64,000 nt of DNA, from contig OY848919.1 in assembly GCA_963693285.1 (NCBI GenBank), forward strand, positions 5,118,436-5,182,435, written 5' to 3'. The stretch comes from Xestospongia muta. Its lineage: Eukaryota > Porifera > Demospongiae > Haplosclerida > Petrosiidae. This document shows positions 1-10,653 of the stretch, in pieces. The translations under genes and the position numbers were made by a program. Every line of letters starts with the position of its first letter. Position 1 is the stretch's first letter. The notes beneath the pieces are model-generated. The model was given only the letters and a program-made list of their open reading frames with translations. It was not told where the DNA came from and did no database searches.

Positions 1-239
1 GTGTGGTTTATAGGTGGAGACTTCTGAATGGTGGCCGATTGGTGGCAGTAGCATCCTAGTTGCTCATAGTGTCACTGATCGGTGCCACAAGCAAATTAGT
101 GTCTCTATGAGCAACCAAATTTTCAGTAGCGGGAGCATTGGCCTATATTTTATTACATGTTTATAGTGAAAATGAAATTACATCATGACAATAGGGCAGT
201 GATGTTTCCTGATGATTTCATGGCTAATACAGTAATACT
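1..239. other. Non-coding flank with short inverted repeat
   Basis: No open reading frame is convincing here. An 11-bp inverted repeat, GTTGCTCATAG at 59-69 and CTATGAGCAAC at 105-115, could form a hairpin with a 35-nt loop. It may be the edge of a repeat that starts outside the window. Nothing else is recognised. Confidence 0.3.
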
Positions 240-870
240 GGACATTGCTAAAACACGGAACGGAAACGGACCGGAAGAATTTTAATAGTTTATAATAATA
301 ATAATTATAATAACAGTTATTAAATATGAATAATCTATAATAATAGTTATTAAATATTAATAATCATTAAACAATGCAATGTGCCTCGCAATGGCCAGCT
401 GCATATCTCTTTCGTCGGGATCTGACTCCGAGGAAGTTCAAGATTCGAGTGTCGACCATTTGTGGCAACGATAGCTCAGTAAAAATACCTGCAACCCCGA
501 GAAATTTCCATTATCATATGAGAATGACTTGTCTCACGAATGCTGACCAGTCTTTCCAACCAAACTTCTTAGTCTTGCCTCCTAATGTAAAGAAAATGAT
601 ATGCCCTGTGCATATGGAGTACCTAGGTGAACATTTCAACTACATTGTTTGAATTAATTTAGGACATTGTTATTACTTGAGTTAAGCGATATTTAGAATA
701 TTATTATTACTTGTGCTAAGCTTTATTTGAGGCAATAATAATAATAATAATATTATTAATATTAAATTCATTATTATTGTTGATTAATTGACTGAATAAC
801 TGCGGTTAATAAAATTTTTCCGGTCCGTTTCTGTTCCGTTTTAGAGTCCGTTCTGTGTTTTAGCAATGTC
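240..870. mobile_element. MITE-like TIR element, non-autonomous
   Basis: The left end begins GGACATTGCTAAAACAC at 240 and continues as an AACGGACCGGAA-type block to about 287. The right end, read on the minus strand from 870, begins with the same GGACATTGCTAAAACA and repeats the AACGGACCGGAA block, so the element has terminal inverted repeats of about 45-60 bp with one ~15 bp indel. TAATACT lies directly outside the left end (233-239) and two bases outside the right end (873-879), consistent with a 7-bp target-site duplication. The interior is AT-rich (TAATAATA runs) around a GC-richer core at 374-652. No transposase is visible, so it is probably a non-autonomous DNA element. Superfamily not assigned. 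Confidence 0.7.
374..652 (+). CDS. Hypothetical 92-aa ORF inside the MITE-like element
   Basis: An ATG-initiated ORF of 92 codons fills the GC-richer core of the TIR element and is flanked on both sides by AT-rich arms. It has four Cys, several Arg/Lys and no signal peptide or membrane segment. I do not recognise a family. Its base composition is unlike both the arms and the neighbouring DNA, so it may be a host gene fragment captured by the element or part of an ancestral transposon ORF. It could also be a chance ORF. Confidence 0.25.
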   Translation: MQCASQWPAAYLFRRDLTPRKFKIRVSTICGNDSSVKIPATPRNFHYHMRMTCLTNADQSFQPNFLVLPPNVKKMICPVHMEYLGEHFNYIV

Positions 871-1102
871 CGCTAATACTTTAGCTTTACATGTTTTAAA
901 GGTATATAAAATAACAAAGAAAAGATTCACGAAAAAGAAGCTTGGTTTAGTTATACTTTTAGAATAGAATTCTTTAAAATTACAAATGTTGGCAAAGGCC
1001 TTACTGTGTAGTTGTGATTCAATAGGGAAGCCATTCCTGACATCCACTATATAACAATATATTATATGATATCATATTATTCTTAGAAATAGTGTTTGAA
1101 GG

Positions 1103-2324
1103 ATGATGATGTTGACAGAGCTTTTGCTATTGTTTTGTCTTTTTGTCACTGTACCCACTAGAACTACTTGTCCATGTAGCCAAGGTAAGTATTTTGTAAT
1201 AAATTCAGATTCTTTGTTATTACAAAAATATATTTTTATTGATACAGCAAATAAAGGTCCTGGACAATACCTAATTATTAATGCCAACTGTATAAATAAC
1301 TCATTTGCTCAAGTATCATGGGAAAAAGATCCCTCAAGTACAATTGAAATAGATCTTGTTTCCATTCAGTATAACTGTCACAATACCTCTTTAAATGAAT
1401 TGGTTAGTTAAACTGTATATAACACAGCTACTTGAAATGTTGTGATGTTGCTATTTCCTTATTCATATAATAATGCTTAGCTCTAGCTTTGGTCTGTAAC
1501 CATGACTGTATACTCTATATATATCTTAGAAGTTAACGACTTGTGCTCAAGTCATAATTTACTATAGTTTCATTTAGTTAGAGTTTCACATCCAGTTTTT
1601 TGAGGATGTATAAATCTCGAGCTCTTGTTATTTCCCATCAATTTTCTATTTCATATAGCTTCCTGATTACCCCAAAAAAATAACTTGCTTTGATGAGAAT
1701 CTTGAGAACACACGATATATTGATGACCTCCCTATTGCAGAAGATGTTGTATGTTATTTTTTAGGTTGTGTGGTAGATTACAACAATGGAGAATATTATC
1801 CAAACATAATGACTGCTGCCTGTTCTTCTACAGGTAAAACAATAATTCTTATTACCTACACTTACTCTACACTATATATTTCATCACTTACAGCCTCTAC
1901 TGTGGATGCTATATTTACCACAAGTATCAATATTATACCATCTATCAAATTGACTACTACTAGTGATTCTCTTGTGCCATCTTTACTAGCTACAATTAAT
2001 ACCAACAATATTGTGATTACCTCAAGTACCACTGTTATACCATCTATTACATGGAGTACTACTAGTTCTATTGAAACTTTCACATCTAATACAGTCAGAG
2101 CTACTGCTGCCAATCCCACAAGTTAGTCTTTAGTTAATTTACTATATATAATACCAGTAACTTTCTCATACACAGATTCTAATATATTGGTTACCACAAT
2201 GGTAGTGTTTGGTGTCACTATATTCATTCTTATAGGAGCTGTGTTTGTTATCATTGTTGTGTTCTATCTGTTGAATTATGTATTATATAAAGTTATTTCT
2301 TTAGTAATTGTGTGTGTGTACTAA
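1103..2324 (+). CDS. Type I membrane protein, signal peptide, Ser/Thr stalk, one TM
   Basis: Five exons join in phase: 1103-1184, 1248-1402, 1659-1833, 1894-2121 and 2176-2324 (stop 2322-2324), giving 262 aa. Introns are 63, 256, 60 and 54 bp, all GT-AG. Residues 1-20 form a hydrophobic signal peptide (MMMLTELLLLFCLFVTVPT). The next ~115 residues are a Cys-containing ectodomain with N-glycosylation sites (NNS, NTS). Exon 4 encodes a Ser/Thr-rich, mucin-like stalk of about 75 residues. Exon 5 encodes one long hydrophobic helix (VVFGVTIFILIGAVFVIIVV) and a short cytoplasmic tail ending VCVY. Intron 1 is a multiple of three without a stop, so its retention would add 21 residues in frame. No known domain is recognised. 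A role as a cell-surface receptor or adhesion protein is inferred from architecture only. Confidence 0.7.
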
Positions 2325-3369
2325 ATCATAATATAGTTGACTACATTTTGAACAACACAAATTATCCTAAAATGAAAAAAATGTTTGGAGATTTAGTAAC
2401 ATTAATACTTCATGCTAATGTGTTTAAGAGGTGTACTAACAGTACTATAAAAAGTGGATAATGGATAACATTAAACGGCTTGAAAATAATCTTGATATGT
2501 ATAAAGCCAATTAGAAGCCAAAAAGTACTCTTTGTATATAGTTTATGTCCTACAACTGAAACTATGAGGGAGTGGTATATACTATTTCAACTTAACTAAC
2601 TGGATCAATTTCAGTTGAAATAGTATCTGCTTATTGAAGCCCTGATCAATTACTATAATAAAGTGGGTGTAATGTGGTTGTAGATACAACTAGTTGGCTT
2701 TATGCATACTAAGCTACACTGGTTTACATCAAATTGATAAAACTGGTGACAAAGACCTCAGTTAAAATGACAAAATGCTTTTTTCAGTGTACTTTCAAAA
2801 GACAATTAGTTTATTCATAAATTGATTACAGTAGCATGTAATAGTAATTGTAATATAATACTATTACATTGAATTCAGGGTTTTCAGTAATATTAATAAT
2901 AATATAAAAATTTCTGAAGTAATAGTAATAGTAATTATTACATTAGCACATTTGGTGCAAGTAATAGTAATAGTAATAGAAAAAAATTCTGTGTAATAGT
3001 ATATAATAGTAATATATTACTTTCTAGTAATAGACCACATGTCTGGTACATAATGTTGGATATTGTACCATTACAAAATAAAATTAGGGTATGTTGCCTT
3101 ATAGTCAGTTCATTTAAGGCAGTGTTATATCAAGGTTAAAGGTTAATTATTCATTATTTAAATTATTTAATGTAATTATTATTCATTGCTTGTTGGTGTT
3201 TTTAAGTTAGGTTATTTCATTTTGTTAGCCAGAGTGAGAAAGAGGAAGTAGAGAGATACGGCGAGAGAAATCATTGCTTGTTATTTCGAGGTCGTTATTT
3301 ACTGTTGTGACTTTTATTCTTGTTTTATTTGTTGGTCGATGTTACTAATTCTTTTTTTGTGTAAGCAAT
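2325..3369. repeat. Intergenic region with hairpin and GTAATA-rich repeat
   Basis: No gene is supported. At 2580-2625 a 13-bp perfect inverted repeat (TACTATTTCAACT / AGTTGAAATAGTA) flanks a ~20-nt loop. From about 2825 to 3040 the sequence is a degenerate mixture of GTAATA, TAATAG and ATTACT units on both strands, a decayed microsatellite. Confidence 0.5.
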
Positions 3370-3450
3370 ATGGCTGCTGATAGAACTGGTGGGAATGGGA
3401 AAGAAACCTGTTTAAACTTTGCGCACTTTCCTTCCACACACCAAGCTTAA
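3370..3450 (+). CDS. Short ORF, possible decayed first exon
   Basis: ATGGCTGCTGATAGAACTGG begins a 26-codon ORF after CAATATGG, a reasonable animal initiation context. It follows a purine-rich leader (3230-3290) that resembles a 5' UTR. No donor site or downstream exon could be joined with confidence. It is probably a remnant of a gene start or a chance ORF. Confidence 0.2.
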   Translation: MAADRTGGNGKETCLNFAHFPSTHQA

Positions 3451-3689
3451 CAGTGTTGAGTTGAAGTGTAGAAGTATTGTTTTCTTTCAATGAGATCTAA
3501 GGACAATGTTAATTGATAGAAAGTTGTATTAATTATTGATATTGAAGTTAAAAATAAATATTAAAAAGCTGTTGCTTGACTCTGATGACGTCACACCAGT
3601 CTCTCACAGGGAGTGTGTGCAAAGATGAAACTTTAGACAGTACCTTGATCCACTACATATTTTAGTTAAAATAATGTTATCTAAAGTAT

Positions 3690-3960
3690 TTAATCATATA
3701 AGAAGTTCTGTTTATACAATAAAAAGATAAGGTTAGAAAATCATTTCAGTTACCCTCTAATAACTGACACTTCTGCATTTGTTGTCTAATATATTATGAC
3801 CTCAGTCCTACATTTAAACGAAAAGTAGTACCTAGTTCTGCACCCTTTACATTAATATTCAGTCTTCATCTATTTGATCAGTCAGTAGAGAACCTGAGAT
3901 GCTAGAGTATTCTAGTCACTTTGCTGGAAACATTAATTATCAGGTCTCTTGACTCACTCA
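3690..3960. repeat. Dispersed repeat, copy 1
   Basis: The stretch with GTTAGAAAAT, ACCTAGT, CTGCACCCTTTACATTA and CTGAGATG in that order recurs at about 19950-20230 and 26790-27090, with a shorter version at 33250-33320. The copy here is the most diverged. No ORF or terminal inverted repeat was recognised, so its class is unknown. Confidence 0.55.
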
Positions 3961-4261
3961 CGGTAGGTGTTGTTTAAATCCAATTTTTTTTACTTTTTTT
4001 TTATTTTTTATAGAAACACAATAAATTGCTCAATAGTCAGAGACTAGTAGAAAGAGCAATGATGACATTATATAAATAATAGATAATTACTTGAATAAAT
4101 GATGGAGGGAATTTCTTTAAATTATTGGACTGTTAGAGTCTTTAACAGATGTGGAAGTGAGTTCCACAGGGCAGAAGTGTTTGGGAAGAAGGAATACATG
4201 AAAAAATTAAAAAAGCAATAACATATGAATACTTATGTATCTTATCAAAGCAATGATATAT

Positions 4262-5045
4262 TTAGAGACAAGACAGAGCAAACACGAGATTAAAAATTAA
4301 TAACGTAGTCAGAGAAGAGATTAGATCAGTAGTTCCTGAGGCTGTAAAAGAATAACAAAATGTTAATAATTTTGTACTTGCAATATACACTACCTGGGCA
4401 ATTGTCTGGCAAACAAATTTGAATATTAAATACACCAATATGCGTAGGCCTTGACCCATGTATAAAAGGAGATGTGAAATTAGTCACATTTCCACCATAA
4501 GCAAACCCAATAAATCGACAGACGTCAAGGTCAATGTCTAGATCTTTATCAGAGCTAACAATAGGACGAGTGAATGAAGCTGTTAAAATTCCATTGGACA
4601 ATGAGGTCGATGTTTGTGTAAGATCCTGTTGTGAATCATAGACAGGAGGTGTGCCAAATACAAACCATCTATGTAGCATAAGAAATGAATTACCACAGCT
4701 ATTTATTATGATAACTTAATAGACCTGTCTTCCACAAAACTTTGCCCTTGTCCATTGTCTCCAGCAAAAATAAAATCTGCCACAGTGCTTGAAAACTAAA
4801 TAAAGAATGTAATGATAAAAATCGACTGAACAAATATAATGAGTTACATTTGGACGTGAGGAATTGAAAAAACCAGTGCCAATGTATTGATCTCCGTTAC
4901 TTGGAGCAGACATAGTAAACCTCACATATGTATTATTAGCACTCCAGCTCAGAACAAATGATGAGTTAGTAAGTCTACCACTACATTGAGCAGTAGTAAC
5001 AGTCAACAGGGCAGCTAGACTGATAAACTGCAACATTACAAACAT
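4262..5045 (-). CDS. DOMON-domain secreted/GPI-anchored protein (copy A)
   Basis: Four exons on the minus strand: 5045-4848, 4795-4725, 4668-4394 and 4341-4262 (stop 4264-4262), 207 aa; introns 52, 56 and 52 bp. Residues 1-19 are a signal peptide ending VTTAQ. The body matches a DOMON domain (dopamine beta-monooxygenase N-terminal type): an LSWSANNTYVRFTMSAPS strand region, ADFIFAGDN, FVEDRW, VYDSQQDLTQTS, then TASFTRPIVSSDKDLDIDLD. DOMON domains bind haem or sugar, often extracellularly; which applies here is unknown. The last exon begins ASGTTD and ends in a hydrophobic run, LLIFNLVFALSCL, right before the stop, which resembles a GPI-anchor signal. Unlike copies B-D it lacks the Pro/Ser-rich exon. 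Its upstream palindrome is shared with the paralogues. Intact as far as can be seen. Confidence 0.75.
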
Positions 5046-5170
5046 CTTGTTTCAATAGTTTCAGTATAGATGATAATTGAAAAAGAAAAATATATCCTGA
5101 GAAAACTGCCAGTTATAAATTTATAGTCAATATAGTCATCCAATAGAATATAAGCACACAGTAAGCGTTA

Positions 5171-5182
5171 GGTGGCACCACC
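5171..5182. promoter_or_regulatory. Conserved upstream palindrome of DOMON gene A
   Basis: GGTGGCACCACC is a perfect palindrome 126 bp upstream of the ATG. Equivalent AGTGG(CA/TG)CCACT palindromes lie at nearly the same distance in copies B, C and D, followed in each by TTTTANGCTATRT. Position and symmetry suggest a dimeric transcription factor site; the factor is unknown. Confidence 0.45.
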
Positions 5183-5466
5183 TTTTATGCTATATATATA
5201 TACACAAAATTCAATAAAAAGTGACCTAACTTAATAATGGTTATAGGGTTATTGTAGCATTTCTAATTTACATGATATCACATCTAATTATATTCCAACA
5301 AGGAAAGTTGGTATTTGTTTTAATTCAGTTTATTCATATGGTAAACATGTTGACTCTTTTATAGTATATATAGTATATATAGTACTTAAAATTAATAATT
5401 GTTTACAAAATTAAAAACAAACAAACAAACAAACAGTCAGTAAAGCGATGTATTATTGAGAATCAA

Positions 5467-5530
5467 ATCAGAGCAAACACAAGGGTAGCAATCATTAATG
5501 TATTCAATGATGATATAACACCAGCAGTTC
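5467..5530 (-). pseudogene. Relic terminal exon of a lost DOMON copy
   Basis: Read on the minus strand, this stretch encodes AGVISSLNTLMIATLVFALI followed by TGA, which lines up with the GPI-like tail of copy A (ISSLTTLLIFNLVFAL). The sequence where the acceptor and the SGT codons should be is deleted, and no other DOMON exon is left upstream of it. It implies that another DOMON gene once lay immediately 5' of copy A. A similar relic lies at 35840-35915. Confidence 0.5.
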
Positions 5531-5701
5531 ATAAGAATAATATTGTATTAATTTGTATATACTGTACAACTTGTGGTATGTTCTCAATGACAGACCGAGG
5601 ACCAGTTCTACTGACATTATAAATCTTAAATTCTTGTAGCTTAAATATAGTACAGATTTATAAAAAAACATGTTGTGTTGCCCAATGGATTCCTTCTGAC
5701 C

Positions 5702-5702
<1 letters not shown>

Positions 5703-5767
<65 letters not shown>

Positions 5768-5862
5768 AGGGAGAGGGAGAGGGAGAGGGAGAGGGAGAGG
5801 GAGAGGGAGAGGGAGAGGGAGAGGGAGAGGGAGAGGGAGAGGGAGAGGGAGAGGGAGAGGGA

Positions 5863-5902
<40 letters not shown>
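5703..5902. repeat. Compound microsatellite (TA)n-(GA)n-(GAGAGG)n-(GA)n
   Basis: About 20 bp of TA repeat leads into GA repeat, then about 110 bp of perfect GAGAGG hexamers, then GA again. The plus strand is purine-only for nearly 180 bp, which could form triplex (H-)DNA. The long Ser/Leu/Pro and Arg/Glu ORFs across it are translations of the repeat, not genes. Confidence 0.95.
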
Positions 5903-5904
<2 letters not shown>

Positions 5905-6146
5905 AAGAAAAGAACATCTTTAAAATAATACAATTCTAACAAACATTTTATCTTACTCAATTCTACAAGTCTAATTACTTGTATAATTTTAATTATTTCT
6001 TCATCTACTGATCAATCCATTCATCCATTCATCTATTTATATCTATATACCTATTATTATATATTGTATTATAGAATTTCCATCACATGATCAATAACTA
6101 TATATATACATATATATATATACTGGAGTCATCACTTACATATCTC

Positions 6147-7135
6147 CAACTACTTGCCCACGTTCAGGGCAGATCAAATTTCCAGCATGGTAGTCCTCAA
6201 TTAAATGAGCATCAGGATGTTAAAGACAAACTGAGCGCCGTGCTTCCACATCCTCTCGATCCTCCACTAGCTCTTTTTTTGATAATTTTCCTTCAGCTAC
6301 AATCTACTTATTTAGTGGGTGGGGTCACTTTTATAGCTTAGTAATCAGTAATAATTATGTTGAGAATTCATCTGGTATTATTGTGTTTGCTGGTCCTATT
6401 CAGTATCTTGCTTCTCGTTATACTAAACAATCTATTGGACAATATCTACCACATATCTACATAAAAGAATTAGCACAAGATTCAGGTCAATGTTACCAGG
6501 CGACAGAGACTCATTGTGTAAAGGGTTAGTTCCAAATCAAAATTTATGGTATGTTCTGTATTATAATGTACATTATAATAGAATAACCTAGTTCTTAGGA
6601 ATTCAAGGAGTGTGTTTTATATGTGGATATGATAACTTACTCTTGTAAACCCAAGCCCCTTGATTGTGGTCTAATAATATGTTGTTAAATGGACACAGTC
6701 TCCTCCCACAAACTAATTAGCTTTAATTATTTGATTGGAAGTTCTAAAATTTTAAAAGTAACCCGACCATTAGACTTTTGAGTGTAATTTATAATGAAAA
6801 CATTTTCTTGGCATAGATATTGATGGACTTAAAGTGACTCATATACTGGTTCCATTGTGTAGTTTCTATTATAATTATAGGGTAATGTACATTAGTTCCA
6901 GGTGGACAACTTGATGATGCAGATTACTGTAGAGATCACAACCTACACTTCCACTCTACAACAACCCTTTATATAAAGGGTTGGTAAAATATCTCTCATA
7001 TCATTGAATATTAAAGAAAGGTTCCTGTAATGTTATTATCAATATTATGGTCTGATATATATCATTCATTTAGATATTCCTGGAGAGATTACATACAGAA
7101 TTTGTACAATACATGAGCTTTTTGATGTTCTCTAG
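6147..7135 (+). pseudogene. Candidate multi-exon gene, unrecognised, possibly decayed
   Basis: A coding-like segment (about 6147-6300; LLAHVQGRSNFQHGSPQLNE...) is followed by phase-matched exons 6349-6524, 6817-6858, 6902-6979 and 7074-7135. The first of these reads NNYVENSSGIIVFAGP and ends ETHCVKG; the next reads DIDGLKVTHILVPLCG across its junction, then QLDDADYCRDHNLHFHST, then DIPGEITYRICTIHELF and a stop. All junctions are phase 1, typical of extracellular modules, and Cys residues recur. I found no clean start codon or way to join the 6147-6300 part without a stop, so it may be broken. Family not recognised. Confidence 0.35.
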
Positions 7136-7341
7136 TTAGACAACATATGACAACTTGTTATGACAGATTACTAGGTCACCAGCTTGATATTCTTGTTTCA
7201 TGAAAACCTCTTTCAATGGAGGGACAGAGTTCATACAAATGGTTATAACTTCATAATCATGTGCAGGTATTATTATCATGTCTCCTCAAACTATGTTATT
7301 GGCAGACAATTATCGACAATTTCTTTATCTTTCTCCTTTAG

Positions 7342-8278
7342 TGAATTAAAATGTGTTCCTGATGTCTTTTCATTAATTGAATGGTCTAACTTGTTAACTG
7401 CTAAAAATTCTCTACTTCGTTTTGACATCACATTGTATCTTTTTTGTCTGGAGAGGAAGCCAGATGTGTGTCCTGATTTGGGAGAGATTTTAAAACTACA
7501 GGTACATATATACAATTGTTATACATGTACACAATGGTCATTGATTCCACACTACTTAACTGTTTCATAAAGCAATGTCTATCTAACATTAAAAAGATAG
7601 GTATTACAAAGAGACAAAGAACTTATTTATTGCACCTCCTCAGTTTTGTGACATAGCTCTTATGGCCAGGTACATTTTCTCTAACTAACTAGTAGAAGGT
7701 TATCTACTATATCAACATTTTTAAGTGAATTGTTAACATCTAAAGATTCCTAGTATTATACTTGCTCTGTTAATAACATCAGAGAATAATATTTATTTAT
7801 CTACTTTGACTGTAAAGAAGTATTTAAAATAGCATATCTATAGCTACACCTGATTTAACTTACATCATAATGATAATATTGTCATCTACATTGCATCCTC
7901 TAACTATGATATACTCTTATACCTTATACCATTTTTATATTGGGTCTTTGTCTTAGTATGTCTCTCTAAGAATCCAATGTAAAGACTAAACAATAATGGT
8001 GAGTTTTAAACAATGATAACATATAATACAATTCTTAAGTCAAGCATGAAGTCCATACTTTGTTGTGTATAGCTAATGTTGAGGGTTATGGGATCAGTAT
8101 TATAATACAATTAAAGTGTATGGACTTCCTGCTTGACAAATAGTAGCTGCTTTGCTTAAATATTTGATCTATTTTCAATTAGGCTATTGGAAAAGATGAT
8201 GATCTATATCCTCCTGGTGATGACTTATTACCATTAACTCATGACAATCCAGTTACTGAAAGCATATTACAAATTTAG
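7342..8278 (+). CDS. Candidate exons of an unrecognised gene
   Basis: An exon at 7342-7501, preceded by a pyrimidine-rich acceptor (TTTCTCCTTTAG) and followed by GTACAT, reads ELKCVPDVFSLIEWSNLL... and ends GEILKLQ. A second one at 8183-8278 follows TTTTCAATTAG and reads AIGKDDDLYPPGDDLLPL... to a TAG stop. A short exon at about 7634-7670 (FCDIALMA) may lie between. The first exon looks helical and Leu-rich, like a death-fold segment, but the similarity is too weak to name. It may continue the gene at 6.1-7.1 kb or be a separate one. Confidence 0.3.
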
Positions 8279-9148
8279 CACTAATGCAATCTCTTTAATA
8301 TAACTTAATGATACATTAAAATTTTATTCTTAGATGATATCTAGTGATCATGACTCATGAGAATGACAGCAAATTTGACGTGATGTATCCTGCTTAGTCA
8401 ATATGTCAGTTCCCAGTAACAAGTTAAATAATAGGTAATACTATACATATTTAGAAGACTTAATTAATTGTTAATAAGATCAATTAAAAATCAATTAATA
8501 TTAGTCACACGTGGTGAAGGTGTGAAGTTATTTCCCGCCAAATTTGTCATGAGTTTGTGTCTGATGTTTGTCCAAAGGAAGCATGACAGAGATGTCTTGA
8601 AAGTATATAGTGACTCCATTTTCAATCTTGTATCAATACACAGACCCCCGTGGGTCTTCTTCGCTACGACACGTCTCTTCGTTGGATCGCCTCTCTTCAC
8701 GAATCGTCTCCTCGTTCATCACTTCTCGTTGGATCTTCTCTCTACGCTGGATCATCTTTCATACAGTTATGATCATGCTTTCATTTTCTTTTCCTTTCTG
8801 TTCTTTTTGATTTTCTTTTATTTAATTATTATTTCTTGTAATTTTTGTTTGGATCAGTCAGTTCGCTAATTGATTATTTCTCTTCGTTTCTACAGGACTC
8901 AATATGGAAGCTCTTACTTACTATGGGTTCTCTGATGCTCTCTGATGTTTTGACAGTTCTTTGGTGTTTTGATTGTTCTCAGTTGTCTGATGTTCTCAGG
9001 ATGTAAAAGATGAGTCACTCTCCTGCCTGGTCTCTTCTGTCTTCTTCCTTCAAGCCTTCTTTCCTCTTCTTTTAATTTTTTTTAAATTTTATTTTGGGCT
9101 ATCTGGCCCATACACTATACACACATTCATACAAATCCTATTAATTAT
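8279..9148. other. Pyrimidine-rich non-coding stretch
   Basis: The plus strand is strongly CT-rich from about 8640 to 9075, with repeated CTTCG/TCTCTTC and GATGTTCTC words. Several ORFs overlap it in different frames but all reflect the composition bias. It could be a 5' UTR or long intron of the gene whose coding exons begin at 9993. No firm feature. Confidence 0.3.
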
Positions 9149-9221
9149 CTCTCCCCTGCCGCCTGGCGGCCCAAAAAAATTTTTTTTTAAAAATCCAAGG
9201 CCGCCAGGTGGCGGGGGAGAG
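9149..9221. repeat. GC-rich 23-bp inverted repeat around an A/T spacer
   Basis: CTCTCCCCTGCCGCCTGGCG at 9149-9168 plus GCC, and its near-perfect reverse complement at 9199-9221 (two mismatches), flank an A-run, a T-run and an A-run. Its composition stands out from the AT-rich surroundings. It could be the ends of a tiny foldback element or an RNA hairpin in an untranslated region. Confidence 0.6.
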
Positions 9222-9483
9222 CTCTGATCTTCTAGGCTGCGTGTGTGTGTGCTGTGTGTGTGTGTTGGTTGGTGGTCCTTTTTCACTTCCTCTGTCTCTC
9301 TTCACTCTCTATCCATTCATTGTCACCATCAGTTAGTAACTACTCTCTTTTCTTTCCTTGCAGGAGCAGTACTGGTGAAAAAGGTGAGCAGTTTCTCCAT
9401 CCATCCATCCACATCTCATCCATTCTCTAATAATCCAGTTGTTATTCTCTCTTTCTCCCTCTATGTTCTCAACTTGTGAACTG

Positions 9484-9682
9484 ACTGGACTTTTGGGAAC
9501 TCTCTATCTTTTCGTTTTTACAATTACTGGATTGGAGACTGTCACTGGACCTCTTGGAGACTTTCTATCTTCATTTTTCTAAAATTACTCGATTGGTGAC
9601 CTTCATTGGACTTCTTGGAGACTCTCTATCTTCTCTTTTCTACAATTACTGGATTGGAGACTCACTGGACGTCTTGGAGACT
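9484..9682. repeat. Tandem repeat, ~60-bp unit, about 3.3 copies
   Basis: The unit starts ACTGGACTTCTTGGAGACTC and ends ACAATTACTGGATTGGAGAC. Copies begin at 9484, 9544, 9605 and 9664, the last one incomplete. Divergence between copies is modest. No coding frame survives across the array. Confidence 0.8.
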
Positions 9683-9992
9683 GTTCAACTACAGAGACTG
9701 TTTTATTATAAATTTTAGTTTTCAATTTTTTCTTTAAAGTTCTCTTTACAAATTTTTTGTTTTATATTTTGTTATTTAAAAACATTTTTCACCTCAATTG
9801 AAAGTTATTTTAAGTTCATACTGTTGCTTTTATTTTTTAAATCATAATTATTTGTGACTTGAAAACTGTCTTTATAGTTCTTCGTCGTTTTTGTTACTGA
9901 ACTTTTTATATTCAAAATCAACATAACATTTTTTGGAAAGTATACTGAGTTATGTACTTCGTTTACATTTTATTTCTATATAAAATTTTAGA

Positions 9993-10653
9993 ATGTTTTT
10001 GTATACCTCCGTATACTGTAACTGTTATTTGAGAATATCCAAGGAAGATGAAGAAACATTCAAGTCTCAATTGCTGGCTTCCAAAGACCAGGTAAGTATA
10101 TTATTTTGGAGAACGTGATCATCCATTAACTTACAAATTACCATATCGTTATAATGTCAGTATTCCTTGTTACTGATACAATACATTTTATAGATGACCT
10201 CACTATTGGAATTTATTAACAATAATACTGAAGTGGATCCAGACATGATTGTGCTTGAGAAACATGTTCTACAGTTAATATGTCTAATAGAAGGTATTCT
10301 TAAATGGGAACATGTATTTTGGTTTGGTGTTGTTATAAATTAATACGTTATTGTGAAGGCCATGTTTTAAATTTCAATATCCACTCATGTTTAAATTGAT
10401 ATTAAAATTATAGAGGATACATATATATCAATTAAGTACATACTACACCATTTTATCATTCATATAATGGGAGGTTATATTTGTTTATTTTTTTTTTACA
10501 AATGTGTGTTTCTCTTGTACAGAAAATCTTTTAGAAATTAGTAAACAGAGGTTATTAGTATCTCTTACATTAACTGACTTATTTGTAGATAAAGTTTGTA
10601 AAAGAGTATTCCCTTATTATTCTCTATTTTTTGACTGTACATTTAATACTTGA
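9993..10653 (+). CDS. Small three-exon gene, unrecognised product (109 aa)
   Basis: Exons 9993-10091, 10194-10293 and 10523-10653 join in frame with consensus splice sites (CAG|GTAAGT, TTTTATAG|ATG, CTTGTACAG|AA). The product starts MFLYTSVYCNCYLRISKEDE, continues with an acidic helical part (MTSLLEFINNNTEVDPDM...) and ends SLFFDCTFNT. No signal peptide or known domain is evident. An alternative donor at GTAGAT in exon 3 would skip the stop and join, in phase 0, an exon at about 10906-11048 that reads TADTDIKNCKKGTTVVEEES and onward. Which form is real cannot be decided here. Confidence 0.4.

Noticed and set aside
1862..2119. 85-aa minus-strand ORF rich in Val/Ile/Leu
   Set aside because: Antisense shadow of the Ser/Thr-rich stalk exon of the type I membrane protein.
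5504..5960. Long ORFs on both strands (Ser/Leu/Pro and Arg/Glu repeats)
   Set aside because: They are translations of the GA/GAGAGG microsatellite in three frames, without start context or flanking coding sequence.
9484..9682. CRISPR-like array
   Set aside because: The ~60-bp units are contiguous tandem repeats without spacers, in a eukaryotic genome.
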